DNA of 48,775 nt, from contig JAZNLA010000042.1 of assembly GCA_045578845.1 (NCBI GenBank), positions 1-48,775 on the forward strand, in the 5' to 3' direction. A program made the position numbers and the translations under genes. Below are positions 39,806-47,717 of the stretch, piece by piece. The stretch is from UMGS172 sp045578845. Lineage in GTDB: Bacteria; Bacillota; Clostridia; Oscillospirales; Acutalibacteraceae. A model generated the notes under the pieces. It was not told the origin of the DNA. It was given only the letters and a program-made list of their open reading frames with translations, and did not search any database. The first letter of the stretch is position 1. Every line of letters begins with the position of its first letter.

Positions 39806-40827
39806 TATTTCACTCCATCTAACAAGCGTTTTGTATTGCCGTACATTATGTCTTCTACTTGAGAATCGGTTAATTTCAGGTCAATCGCACTTCTCTTTAA
39901 GGCTCTTATCTGCTCATAAATCATGAGTGTTATATTATCTTCGTCGGTTTCACGCATATGCGGGTCATCCGAAACATCACCGTACATTCCTCTTTTAACA
40001 ACATTATAATAAACGCCGTTTTCAACGATACGGTACATTCTCATGGAAGCAATGGGCAGGTCCGAACCGAAAAGCAACCTCTTAGTTCCAACCGCCTCAA
40101 TGCATGCTTTGATTGCATCGTCGCAAAGGTTTGCGGTAAAATCGAAAATCATATTTTTAGTGTTTTTAAGCAGTTCAAAACTGTCACCGATATCCTCTTT
40201 TGAATACGCTCTGCCTATGTGGGCAACAATGAGTTTCAAATTAGGATATTTCTCTTCGATTTCCATTATTTGAGCCAAGTTTACAGGGTCCTTAAGACGC
40301 ATTGAACGGGGGATATGTAACATTACTATCCAACCGTTTTTATCTGCAACCTCTAAATGCTCATGCGGTAAAAAGTCAAAAATTCTGATTTCGGGGACAG
40401 GTATATACGGAGGGCAGTTTGTAATATACGGTTTTAACCCTAAGAAACCGCCCTTTTTAACATTTTCCTCTAACTCATCTGCCGACATTGAATACTCTGT
40501 TCTGTAAAGTGTCGGGAAACCGAATTGCTTTGCGGAGTCAATAACATAATCATTGCACTCTTTAACGCTGTGCTTTATGCCGCCGAATACAAGCGGGGTT
40601 ACATTATTGCAGGGGAAAAGCCTTTTGTACGAGTCCATTAAATCTTCTGCCGTCAATTCGTCTGCAGTCATATCAATCCAAGTGGAACCGCCGTTGGCCT
40701 CGCCTTGCGGGGTAAATGTGTTTTTCCAAATATGTGCATGACAATCTATGAAGTTGGTCGGCAAAAAGTTTTTAAACTCTTTCTCGTAAACTTCATAATC
40801 ATAATCATTTAATTTTAAGTTATACAT
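39805..40827 (-). CDS. Amidohydrolase family protein (TIM barrel)
   Basis: The protein has 340 residues. The metal HxH is seen as FIDCHAHIWKN (His30, His32), further ligand candidates in IVMLHIPRS and LIVAHIGRAY, and the acidic residue in LLFGSDLPIAS near residue 255. This is the amidohydrolase_2 layout, which includes lactonases, decarboxylases and uronate isomerase relatives. Between a sugar isomerase and a sugar kinase, a lactonase or an isomerase-like role is possible, but no step is established. The ATG at 40827 with AAAGGTGG is chosen over the frame opening at 40866. Confidence 0.8.
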   Translation of the reverse strand: MYNLKLNDYDYEVYEKEFKNFLPTNFIDCHAHIWKNTFTPQGEANGGSTWIDMTADELTAEDLMDSYKRLFPCNNVTPLVFGGIKHSVKECNDYVIDSAKQFGFPTLYRTEYSMSADELEENVKKGGFLGLKPYITNCPPYIPVPEIRIFDFLPHEHLEVADKNGWIVMLHIPRSMRLKDPVNLAQIMEIEEKYPNLKLIVAHIGRAYSKEDIGDSFELLKNTKNMIFDFTANLCDDAIKACIEAVGTKRLLFGSDLPIASMRMYRIVENGVYYNVVKRGMYGDVSDDPHMRETDEDNITLMIYEQIRALKRSAIDLKLTDSQVEDIMYGNTKRLLDGVK

Positions 40828-40840
40828 TTGAAAACCACCT

Positions 40841-42217
40841 TTAAATAATAACCGTTTGCATATCAAGCAGGTCGCCGAAATGACATAATTCTTCCGTGGT
40901 CATACCGTAAACAAAAATGCTGTGATGTGTAGCACCGTTCATGCTGAGTTCTTTTAAGAACTTGGCACTGTCAACTTCGGTCTTCATCCAGCCACGCATT
41001 GAGCCGTCAAAATTGTCATTATCATAATCAACCATTTCTGCAGGTGCGGCAACGATTTTGAACTCGTCTTTGCCCTTGCAGATATTGATATACATACCTT
41101 TACCGCCCTTCATACGGGTATAACCGACATAAGGATAACTGCCCGGTGAATAGTTTACGCCTACACGTGTAATACAGGGTTTAAAATCTGCAATACGGTA
41201 GTTGACCTCACCCATATGGCTTAAGAACATAAGGTTATTTTTCCAGTCTGGGCAAAATATTTCAACGAAGTTGGTTTCAGCATAACCTTTAAGCAACGCA
41301 CCGACAAAAGACGCTGTGAGAACATCACCCTCACCGGCATAACCTATGCCCTTTTCCATGGACTTGCAGGCCTCTAAGAACGGCATTGTCGAAAGACCGG
41401 ATTTCTCACCCATGTTTGTAAAGTTAATTGAAAAAGCGTTTATGTTCTTTTCTTTAACAGCTTTTCTTACGGCAAGGCAAGCACGGACAGACTCTCTGTA
41501 CTCGGCCTCGATAACATTATCGCTGTAGTCGTAATTTGCTTTGTCAAATTCGATTTCCTCATCAATGTCACTTTCGGTCACACTTTCGGCATAGGCCTTC
41601 ATTTCCTTGTTGGAAAGTTCTGTTGCCTCAACACCGAAACGCTTTTTAAGTTCCGAAAAATGCACTTGGAAGTCACCCATACCGTCAAATAAACCGCCGA
41701 TAAGAGCAGTTTTTGTACCTTTAAGTGCCTTAGCCGAAACGGCGGCACGAACTAATCCGCAAGCCTCTTCAATGCAGTCAGAGGTTGAATAATGTCCCGA
41801 TGCTATAGCGTACTTCTTGCCTCTGCGGGTAAGCATACTGCACATATCCATAACGCCGTGAACACCGTGGCAATACATAATTTCGCCCGCATCTTGAGTA
41901 TTTGTAAACTCCAAAGTTTCGGTAGTGTCCAACACAACTATAGGCAAATCAGTTTTGCTCAAAGCATCTATCGACTCTAATGACGGCGAATATGCCATAT
42001 GTACAGTAACTATTGCATCTACATTGTTCGCTTCAAACATTGAAACAGCAGATTTAAATTCGTTTGCCAATCGGCAAAACTCCGATTTCACAACCTCAAA
42101 GCCTTTATCCTCGAACATACCAGCTAATTGATTATAAAACTTTCCAAGTCTTTCCCTCATTTCGGGAAGTTTATCGTCATAAAGTTTTACATATAAAGGA
42201 AGAAATCCTATTTTCAT
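40841..42217 (-). CDS. L-arabinose/L-fucose isomerase family protein
   Basis: This ketol isomerase of 458 residues converts an aldose to the ketose. Metal-site residues typical of arabinose isomerase are seen as Glu in GYAGEGDVLTA near residue 294, Asp in IFCPDWKNN, His in FLSHMGEVN near 332 and His in NGATHHSIF near 430. The N-terminus is also characteristic (GFLPLYVKLYD). The substrate cannot be read: AraA-fold enzymes act on arabinose, fucose, galactose or branched sugars. It lies 10 bases after the second YjbQ gene in the leftward operon. Confidence 0.85.
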   Translation of the reverse strand: MKIGFLPLYVKLYDDKLPEMRERLGKFYNQLAGMFEDKGFEVVKSEFCRLANEFKSAVSMFEANNVDAIVTVHMAYSPSLESIDALSKTDLPIVVLDTTETLEFTNTQDAGEIMYCHGVHGVMDMCSMLTRRGKKYAIASGHYSTSDCIEEACGLVRAAVSAKALKGTKTALIGGLFDGMGDFQVHFSELKKRFGVEATELSNKEMKAYAESVTESDIDEEIEFDKANYDYSDNVIEAEYRESVRACLAVRKAVKEKNINAFSINFTNMGEKSGLSTMPFLEACKSMEKGIGYAGEGDVLTASFVGALLKGYAETNFVEIFCPDWKNNLMFLSHMGEVNYRIADFKPCITRVGVNYSPGSYPYVGYTRMKGGKGMYINICKGKDEFKIVAAPAEMVDYDNDNFDGSMRGWMKTEVDSAKFLKELSMNGATHHSIFVYGMTTEELCHFGDLLDMQTVII

Positions 42218-42227
42218 ATCTATTCCC

Positions 42228-42722
42228 CTATTCGCCGATAATCATTACATCAACGGTTCTTTGTCTTGCTCTTGTTTTATCGAAATCAATGAAATAAATG
42301 AAACCGAATTCGCCCAAATCCATTTCGCCGTCATCAATTACTATTGTTTCGCTTCTGCCGATAATGGAAGATACCAAGTGTGCATCGGTATTATGGCAAC
42401 CTCTTGCATCTTCGCCGTGTTCCTCGGCAAACTTTAATGCCTTGGGACCCGGATGAAGGTACATACCCTCACGACTGCAGGTCGGTACCATTTTTTCGCA
42501 AATGTCAACCAAATCCTGCTGTAAGGTTTCCAAACCTGTCATAGACATATCAAATGCACATTCCTGAGTGATAACACTGCAGGTTGTGTGGTGCGAATAT
42601 ACAACTGCTATACCGTTTTTGATTTTAGACTCGGCAACAATTTCCTTTACAGCAGCGGTAACGTTATGAAAAGTGCAAATCTTATCATTGGATTGCAATT
42701 TAATATTTTTCTTGTAAACCAT
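42228..42722 (-). CDS. YjbQ/UPF0047 family protein, paralogue 2
   Basis: This 164-residue protein of the family annotated as secondary thiamine-phosphate synthase (a weak side activity) has VYSHHTTCSVITQEC at about 42-55 and GRSETIVIDDGEMDLGEFG. The Asn-Glu-Asn stretch I recall from E. coli YjbQ is Gln-Glu-Cys here. True function is unknown. It shares its altered motif with the paralogue at 43455, from which it is separated only by the triose-phosphate isomerase. It starts one base after that gene ends. Confidence 0.82.
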   Translation of the reverse strand: MVYKKNIKLQSNDKICTFHNVTAAVKEIVAESKIKNGIAVVYSHHTTCSVITQECAFDMSMTGLETLQQDLVDICEKMVPTCSREGMYLHPGPKALKFAEEHGEDARGCHNTDAHLVSSIIGRSETIVIDDGEMDLGEFGFIYFIDFDKTRARQRTVDVMIIGE

Positions 42723-42723
42723 T

Positions 42724-43437
42724 TTAATTTTCTCCTTTTGCCTTTAAGTCATCGGCAGCACGTCGAACGGCACCTATCATTTCATCAATCATTGCGATAG
42801 GGTCTTTAGCGTTCATAATTCCCGATGCGGCACCTGCTGCCTCAGAACCTGCCATAATAAAATCGTAAACCTGCTGACCGTTGGTTATACCTGCGGCCTG
42901 CTCAATAAGTATGTTTTCGTCGATTTTTCTTATTTCGTCGATAACCTCTCTAACATAACTCATATCGCTGACACCGTTACCTGTACCGCCTATAAGTTCA
43001 GACGGTTCGGGATTGATAATGTCAGGATGAAGTTGTGCTATTGCCTTAGTTTCGGCAACGGTATCGGCACAGGCAAATACCAACATATCAAGTTCGTTTG
43101 CTCGGTCGATAGTAGCCTTCATTTGAGGCAAACTCATGGGCTTTTCGCAGTGGTTGATAACAACGCCTTCTGCACCTGCAGCCTTTAATGCCTCAGGCAA
43201 TATGTCTGCCATACCTCTGCCGGGACGGAGAGTATCCATATAAGGTGCCAAAACAATAAGATTTTTGGTGTTTTCAACTACTCTTCTTATTTCAACCGCA
43301 GGTGTGATAAAAAGAACGTCAATATCGTACTTTTCGGCAGCCTTATCAGCGGCAAGAGCATACTCTAAAACCTTATCACCGTAAATATAGTTTTTGGTGC
43401 CTATTTCAAAATAAGGAGTTCTTATTTTTCTTTTCAT
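42724..43437 (-). CDS. Triose-phosphate isomerase, archaeal-type short form
   Basis: The enzyme interconverts dihydroxyacetone phosphate and glyceraldehyde-3-phosphate. At 237 residues it follows the archaeal pattern: Lys15 in IGTKNYIYG, His96 in VVINHCEKPM and Glu144 in NPEPSELIGGTG. Phosphate contacts are GGTGNGVS and the C-terminal AGSEAAGAASGIM. All catalytic residues are kept. It sits between two YjbQ genes in a sugar operon, not in a glycolytic cluster, so it is likely a dedicated isomerase for aldolase products or a related tetrulose phosphate. Confidence 0.82.
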   Translation of the reverse strand: MKRKIRTPYFEIGTKNYIYGDKVLEYALAADKAAEKYDIDVLFITPAVEIRRVVENTKNLIVLAPYMDTLRPGRGMADILPEALKAAGAEGVVINHCEKPMSLPQMKATIDRANELDMLVFACADTVAETKAIAQLHPDIINPEPSELIGGTGNGVSDMSYVREVIDEIRKIDENILIEQAAGITNGQQVYDFIMAGSEAAGAASGIMNAKDPIAMIDEMIGAVRRAADDLKAKGEN

Positions 43438-43454
43438 TTACTTCACCTAATCAA

Positions 43455-44075
43455 TTATCTTTCCTGTTGTAAAGTGTAATGTACGTCGAATGCTTTTTCT
43501 TCGGGGGTATACTTACGTAAGGTGTTGATAACCTCGCCGTTGTTCCACTTTCTGTCCTCTACATCCTCGGTAGTACCCATAACGGTAACGTTAAGTTGTC
43601 TTCTGCGGGCACGTACATGGTCCCAGTCAATGAAGTATACGTGAGCAAACTCACCGCCGTCAAGAACGCCGTCTTTAATGGTCATGGTTTCGCTTCTGCC
43701 GAAGAATACCGAACGAAGATGTCCGTCGGTGTTCATGCTGGTGAAGTCACCCGGCTCGTCAACATATCTGCCAAACTGAGCATGAATGGGGCCGGGATGA
43801 CGGTACTGATGTTCCTCAGCAAAGTCGGGAATCATTTTTCTCATGATATCAAGTAAATCGTGCTGTAAAAACTCCAAATCGAAAGAGTCAATATCGTGTG
43901 AGCATTCCTGTACCATAACAGAGCAGGTAGTGTGGTGCGAAGCAATACATACAGTACCGTTTTTAACACCCGAAGCGTTAACGATTTCAATAATCTCTTT
44001 TGATACGTCGTGGAAAGTGGGTATCCAACCTCTTGACTGTAACTCTAATTCCTTTTGAAAAACTTTAAATTCCAT
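43455..44075 (-). CDS. YjbQ/UPF0047 family protein, paralogue 1
   Basis: This 206-residue member has IASHHTTCSVMVQEC at about 44-58, TDGHLRSVFFGRSETMTI, and DGGEFAHVYFIDWDHVRARR. It carries an insert around YVDEPGDFTSM and a C-terminal extension of about 35 residues compared with the paralogue at 42228. Both replace the usual Asn-Glu-Asn by Gln-Glu-Cys (family comparison from memory). Role in the sugar pathway unknown. GGAG is placed before the ATG, 22 bases after the SIS gene. Confidence 0.82.
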   Translation of the reverse strand: MEFKVFQKELELQSRGWIPTFHDVSKEIIEIVNASGVKNGTVCIASHHTTCSVMVQECSHDIDSFDLEFLQHDLLDIMRKMIPDFAEEHQYRHPGPIHAQFGRYVDEPGDFTSMNTDGHLRSVFFGRSETMTIKDGVLDGGEFAHVYFIDWDHVRARRRQLNVTVMGTTEDVEDRKWNNGEVINTLRKYTPEEKAFDVHYTLQQER

Positions 44076-44097
44076 TTTAATATCTCCTTTATATAAA

Positions 44098-44691
44098 TTA
44101 TTTATTTAATCTTTCGCCTACTGCACCGCCCGGATGGATTAAAGCGAACTGTTCGTTTTGATAATCCATTTCTTCCATAACACCGGTAACTAAGGTGTGG
44201 AAAATTACGCTGAGTGCCGTAGATGATGTTGTGCCTTGTGAATTATATCGGTCGGTTTCGCGGTTGACGAACTGCTTTAATACAACATCGGCCATCAAAG
44301 CCAAATCCGACTCTAAATTCTCGGTCACTGTAATGATTTTTACGCCCTTTTTCTTGCAGATGTCCGCAATAGGTATAAGTTCTTTGGTCTTACCGCCTCG
44401 AGAAGCAAACACCATAACATCGCCTGCCTGTAAAAATCCCATTCCGCCGTGCACTGCCTCGGCAGGACTTATAAATCTTGCCGATTTTTCTATACAGCAA
44501 AGCAAATGTGACATATGCTGACAAATAATACCCGAATGACCGCAACCGCTGGTTCCTATACGGGGAGCGTCAATAAGCAATTTACATGCTTTTTCAAAAG
44601 CCGTTTCGTCGAAATAATTCTGCATTTTTTCAATACATTCTTTTTCTATTTCATAAACCGCTTTTACTCTTTCTAAAGTTTCCGCTTTAAT
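44098..44691 (-). CDS. SIS-domain sugar-phosphate isomerase, likely ATT start
   Basis: This is a single SIS domain resembling arabinose-5-phosphate isomerases without the CBS part: GTSGCGHSGIICQHMSH, SRGGKTKELIPIADICKKKG and the closing HPGGAVGERL. The first ATG (44625) lacks a ribosome site and would cut off the N-terminal helix. In-frame codons upstream encode IKAETLERVKAVYEIEKE, as expected for the family. No ATG, GTG or TTG exists there, but an ATT at 44691 lies seven bases after AAGAAGG, giving 197 residues. The safe minimum is 44098-44625. It follows the transaldolase. Confidence 0.72.
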   Translation of the reverse strand: MKAETLERVKAVYEIEKECIEKMQNYFDETAFEKACKLLIDAPRIGTSGCGHSGIICQHMSHLLCCIEKSARFISPAEAVHGGMGFLQAGDVMVFASRGGKTKELIPIADICKKKGVKIITVTENLESDLALMADVVLKQFVNRETDRYNSQGTTSSTALSVIFHTLVTGVMEEMDYQNEQFALIHPGGAVGERLNK

Positions 44692-44704
44692 AATAATACC
44701 TTCT

Positions 44705-45379
44705 TTACAAATTGGTTATTTGTTTGTCGCCGTAAACGCTTTTCCAGTCTTTTTCAAAACCGGCAATGGCCGCATCGGTCATGGGGTGAGAAATAACACC
44801 CTCTAAAATTTCGGGTGCAACGGTTACACAATGGCAACCTACCGAGGCACATTTATTAACCTGCTCGGTGTTTTTGAAACTTGCTGCCAAAACCTTGCAA
44901 TCCATACCGAAATTATTAAACTGTTTTACGATTTCGGCAACAACGGCAGTACCGTCACCTACAATGTTATCAAGACGGTTTACATACGGTGCTACAAAAT
45001 CCGCACCTGCTTTTGCCGCAATCAAAGCCTGAGTCGGTGTGAATATTGCTGTCATAAGAACACCGAGTCCAAGTTCTTTTACCATAGGTGTTGCCTTTAA
45101 GCCTGCTTCACCGATAGGAATTTTTATGTATAAATTGCCGCCGATTTTTTCTTTAATTTTCTTAGCATCTTCCACAATACCTTCAGCGGTGGTTTCAAGG
45201 GTTTGTACGCATAAAAACTTTTCGTCACCGATAATATCACGAATGTTTTGCAAAAGTCCCCAAAACTCTGTCTTTTCCTTGGCAATAATTGAAGGATTGG
45301 TTGTTACACCGTCCAACGGATAAAATTCGTTTGCATGTGCTATTGCCTTTAAATCTGCTGTGTCAAGTACATATAACAT
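44705..45379 (-). CDS. Transaldolase, fructose-6-phosphate aldolase (FSA/TalC) type
   Basis: This is a 224-residue class I aldolase. The Schiff-base lysine is Lys86 in LYIKIPIGEAGLKA. DGVTTNPSIIAKE near residue 25 and the barrel end FVAPYVNRLDN fit the FSA/TalC group. FSA enzymes join dihydroxyacetone, hydroxyacetone or glycolaldehyde to an aldehyde such as glyceraldehyde-3-phosphate. The ATG at 45379 is used; the frame opens at 45397. It is followed after 13 bases by the SIS isomerase, which could act on its product. Confidence 0.88.
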   Translation of the reverse strand: MLYVLDTADLKAIAHANEFYPLDGVTTNPSIIAKEKTEFWGLLQNIRDIIGDEKFLCVQTLETTAEGIVEDAKKIKEKIGGNLYIKIPIGEAGLKATPMVKELGLGVLMTAIFTPTQALIAAKAGADFVAPYVNRLDNIVGDGTAVVAEIVKQFNNFGMDCKVLAASFKNTEQVNKCASVGCHCVTVAPEILEGVISHPMTDAAIAGFEKDWKSVYGDKQITNL

Positions 45380-45408
45380 AACTTTTTCCCCTTGCATTTG
45401 TTTTATTT

Positions 45409-46080
45409 TTATGGTTTCCTGCTTTTTATGACCTTGGCAGGATTACCAACTGCAACACTGTACGGCGGCAGAGGTTTTACAACTACCGCACCCGATCCGA
45501 CAACCGAGCCTTCACCTATATCCGCACTGTAAAGCACGCATACATTCATACCTAAATATGAATCGCGGCCAATAATAACCTTGCGGCTGTTTCCACCCTG
45601 ATTCATAATTATTGTATCCGGATTGTTGAATATATGAGAATAAGGTGTAATGGTAATATTTTGTGCCAAAAGGCAGAACTCACCTATTTCCAAGCCCTTA
45701 TGTCCAAACAGTGTAGTTCCTGTTCCGACATAAGTTCTTTCTTTGATGATTATATAACCTTCACTCGGACTCTCTGTATCAAGATATACCTTATCTTGAA
45801 GTGCAACGCCGTTGCCCAAAGTTATACCGCCCTCGCCTCTGGCTATCAATGTTACATTATCTCTGATTTTAACATCATCGCCAATGGAAATGTATTGCGG
45901 ATTGACAATCTTAACGCCTGCACCGATTCTTACATTTTCACCCATGGACTTGAACTTACTTTTATAATATTCAATGCGAAGTTTTTCGGCTTCATCGGAA
46001 TAAGTATTCATAATAACCGTCTTATAAAAATCTTCTTTATCTTCCATATTATTGAAAGCGTTGGTAAAAAACTTATCCAT
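45409..46080 (-). CDS. Hexapeptide-repeat (LbH) acyltransferase
   Basis: The 223-residue protein is a left-handed beta-helix with hexapeptide turns (VRIGAGVKI, YISIGDDVKI, GITLGNGVAL, EIGEFCLLA, VIIGRDSYLG, DIGEGSVVGSGAVV), typical of sugar O-acetyltransferases. An N-terminal helical cap spans about residues 1-50. The acceptor is unknown. GAAGGAGGAG lies before the ATG at 46080. It is the second gene of the leftward operon, separated from the Gfo/Idh gene by a hairpin. It may protect or detoxify a free sugar, but that is conjecture. Confidence 0.8.
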   Translation of the reverse strand: MDKFFTNAFNNMEDKEDFYKTVIMNTYSDEAEKLRIEYYKSKFKSMGENVRIGAGVKIVNPQYISIGDDVKIRDNVTLIARGEGGITLGNGVALQDKVYLDTESPSEGYIIIKERTYVGTGTTLFGHKGLEIGEFCLLAQNITITPYSHIFNNPDTIIMNQGGNSRKVIIGRDSYLGMNVCVLYSADIGEGSVVGSGAVVVKPLPPYSVAVGNPAKVIKSRKP

Positions 46081-46119
46081 TTTAACTCCTCCTTCGTGTA
46101 ATAAATAAAAAGCAAACAC

Positions 46120-46153
46120 GGGGAGGAAAATATTTACAATATTTTGACTCCCC
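46120..46153 (-). other. Hairpin inside the sugar operon (possible attenuator)
   Basis: GGGGAG pairs with CTCCCC, and inside it AAAATATT with AATATTTT around a 3-nt loop. On the minus strand GTGTTTGC and then T5 follow, so partial termination after the Gfo/Idh gene is plausible and would lower downstream expression. Confidence 0.5.
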
Positions 46154-46161
46154 TTAAATTA

Positions 46162-47442
46162 TTAAATGTTACCTTCTTCTTTCATTCCATATTCTACAGT
46201 TCTCTGCTCTTCGTCCCAAATTTTTCTGTGACGTTCATAGGTAGCATCAGGAATTTCAGGCTCACCCTTTGAGTAGGGACACATAAGTTGGTCACCTGCT
46301 ACTGCGGGGTCAGTACAACGATTATCATTTCTGTATTGCTCACGGACAGCGGGATCTTTCAAATCGGGAATTTCCATGGGAATACCGCCGTTCAGCACAG
46401 AAAGATATCCGAAGAATCCGCACATCCACATATCCAGAGCCTCATACAAATCTACAACATCTGCATCTTCAACACCGCCAACGTAATCAAAGGCGTTATG
46501 TAAGCAATAATAGTCACTTCCGCCATGACCGTGTTTTTTGGCAATCTCCGCACCGGGGAACTCTGGAATATAATTCTGAATTTCCTTGCCGTAAGTTTCT
46601 TTATTACCTGCTAAGTTGGTATATACGCGACATACATCTTCCTGCTCGGCATCCTCTCTGGCAGACTCTATTCTGCCCTTTGAACCGTATACAGAATACC
46701 AAATTGAGTTTTTAGAACAACCAACACCGTGTAAACTCTTAACGATTGCACCGTTTTCCAAAGTTACCATTTCAACAGCCGTATGTCCTGCTGCTGCTCC
46801 CATACGTGCCATTCTTTCATTGAACGGACACTCGAAACCTGTAACGGTTTTGGGTCGCATACCGGTGATATGCAGTAACGGACCTACCGAATGGGTGCAA
46901 TAGAAAAATGCAGACATTCTGTTTCTCCAATGATAGCGTTCGCCTCTTGTCAAGAGATGCCATGCGGGCTCACAGTTATGTAAATATTCACCTTCGCCGT
47001 ATTCGAACTCACCAAGTTCGCCGGCTTCATATTTAATCTTCATTTCGCGAGGTGCATTCATGAAACAGTAGTTTTCAGCATAACAATATTTCATGCCTGT
47101 TCTCTCTACACATTCAATCAACTGAACTGCTTGAGCCATTGTCTGCACAGGAAGAACCTCGCTGACAACATTTTTACCCGCTTCCATAGCCTTAATTGCG
47201 AAAGGTGCATGCTCGGTTGCATAGTTAGCCAAAACTACTACATCCATATCATGCTTTAAAAACTCATCATAATCTGTATAAAATGTAATACTATCGTCTG
47301 CTAATTTTCCACGCTCTTGTTCAAGACCTGCTTCCCATTTGTCACATATGGCAACAACCTTAGCATTGTCTGCATTTTTGCAATAACGCCCAATCATGCT
47401 TCCGCGACCGACGCCAATTACGCCTACTTTTACTTTTTCCAT
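46162..47442 (-). CDS. Gfo/Idh/MocA family oxidoreductase
   Basis: This 426-residue NAD(P)-binding protein has the N-terminal fold VKVGVIGVGRGSMIGRY. The usual Glu-Lys-Pro motif is replaced by SEVLPVQTMAQA near residue 98. The C-terminal domain carries YHWRNRMSAFFYCTHSVGPL. Members oxidise sugars or act as NAD-dependent glycosidases (GH109 type); which applies here cannot be decided. GAAAGGGG is upstream of the ATG at 47442. It is the first gene of the leftward sugar operon and is divergent from the AraC regulator. Confidence 0.83.
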   Translation of the reverse strand: MEKVKVGVIGVGRGSMIGRYCKNADNAKVVAICDKWEAGLEQERGKLADDSITFYTDYDEFLKHDMDVVVLANYATEHAPFAIKAMEAGKNVVSEVLPVQTMAQAVQLIECVERTGMKYCYAENYCFMNAPREMKIKYEAGELGEFEYGEGEYLHNCEPAWHLLTRGERYHWRNRMSAFFYCTHSVGPLLHITGMRPKTVTGFECPFNERMARMGAAAGHTAVEMVTLENGAIVKSLHGVGCSKNSIWYSVYGSKGRIESAREDAEQEDVCRVYTNLAGNKETYGKEIQNYIPEFPGAEIAKKHGHGGSDYYCLHNAFDYVGGVEDADVVDLYEALDMWMCGFFGYLSVLNGGIPMEIPDLKDPAVREQYRNDNRCTDPAVAGDQLMCPYSKGEPEIPDATYERHRKIWDEEQRTVEYGMKEEGNI

Positions 47443-47620
47443 GTTAAACGCCCCTTTCCACGGCAATACATTTGTTATATTTTTTGTGATTGCCTGATTT
47501 CACAACAATTTTACTACACTTCTTGGAAAACTTAAATAGATATTATCCATATAAAACGGTATAATTTCCACTTTATGTCCGCGGTTCTTTCAGCGTTTCT
47601 CTAACTTTATATCATTATAA

Positions 47621-47695
47621 ATCACAATATGGAAAAAATCAACCAATTTTTACCTTATTTCTATTTTCATTCTTGAAATAGATTTATATTGTGAT
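47621..47695. promoter_or_regulatory. Inverted 10-mers in the divergent araC region (candidate regulator sites)
   Basis: ATCACAATAT at 47621-47630 recurs as its complement ATATTGTGAT at 47686-47695, the second touching the -10 of the regulator gene. Distant inverted half-sites are typical for AraC-type control and looping. The 275-base gap otherwise holds only promoters. Confidence 0.4.
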
Positions 47696-47700
47696 ATAAT
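47673..47700 (+). promoter_or_regulatory. Predicted promoter of the AraC regulator gene
   Basis: TTGAAA, a 16-base spacer and a perfect TATAAT end 17 bases before the ATG. Confidence 0.6.
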
Positions 47701-47717
47701 TTATTAGGGGGTATTTT

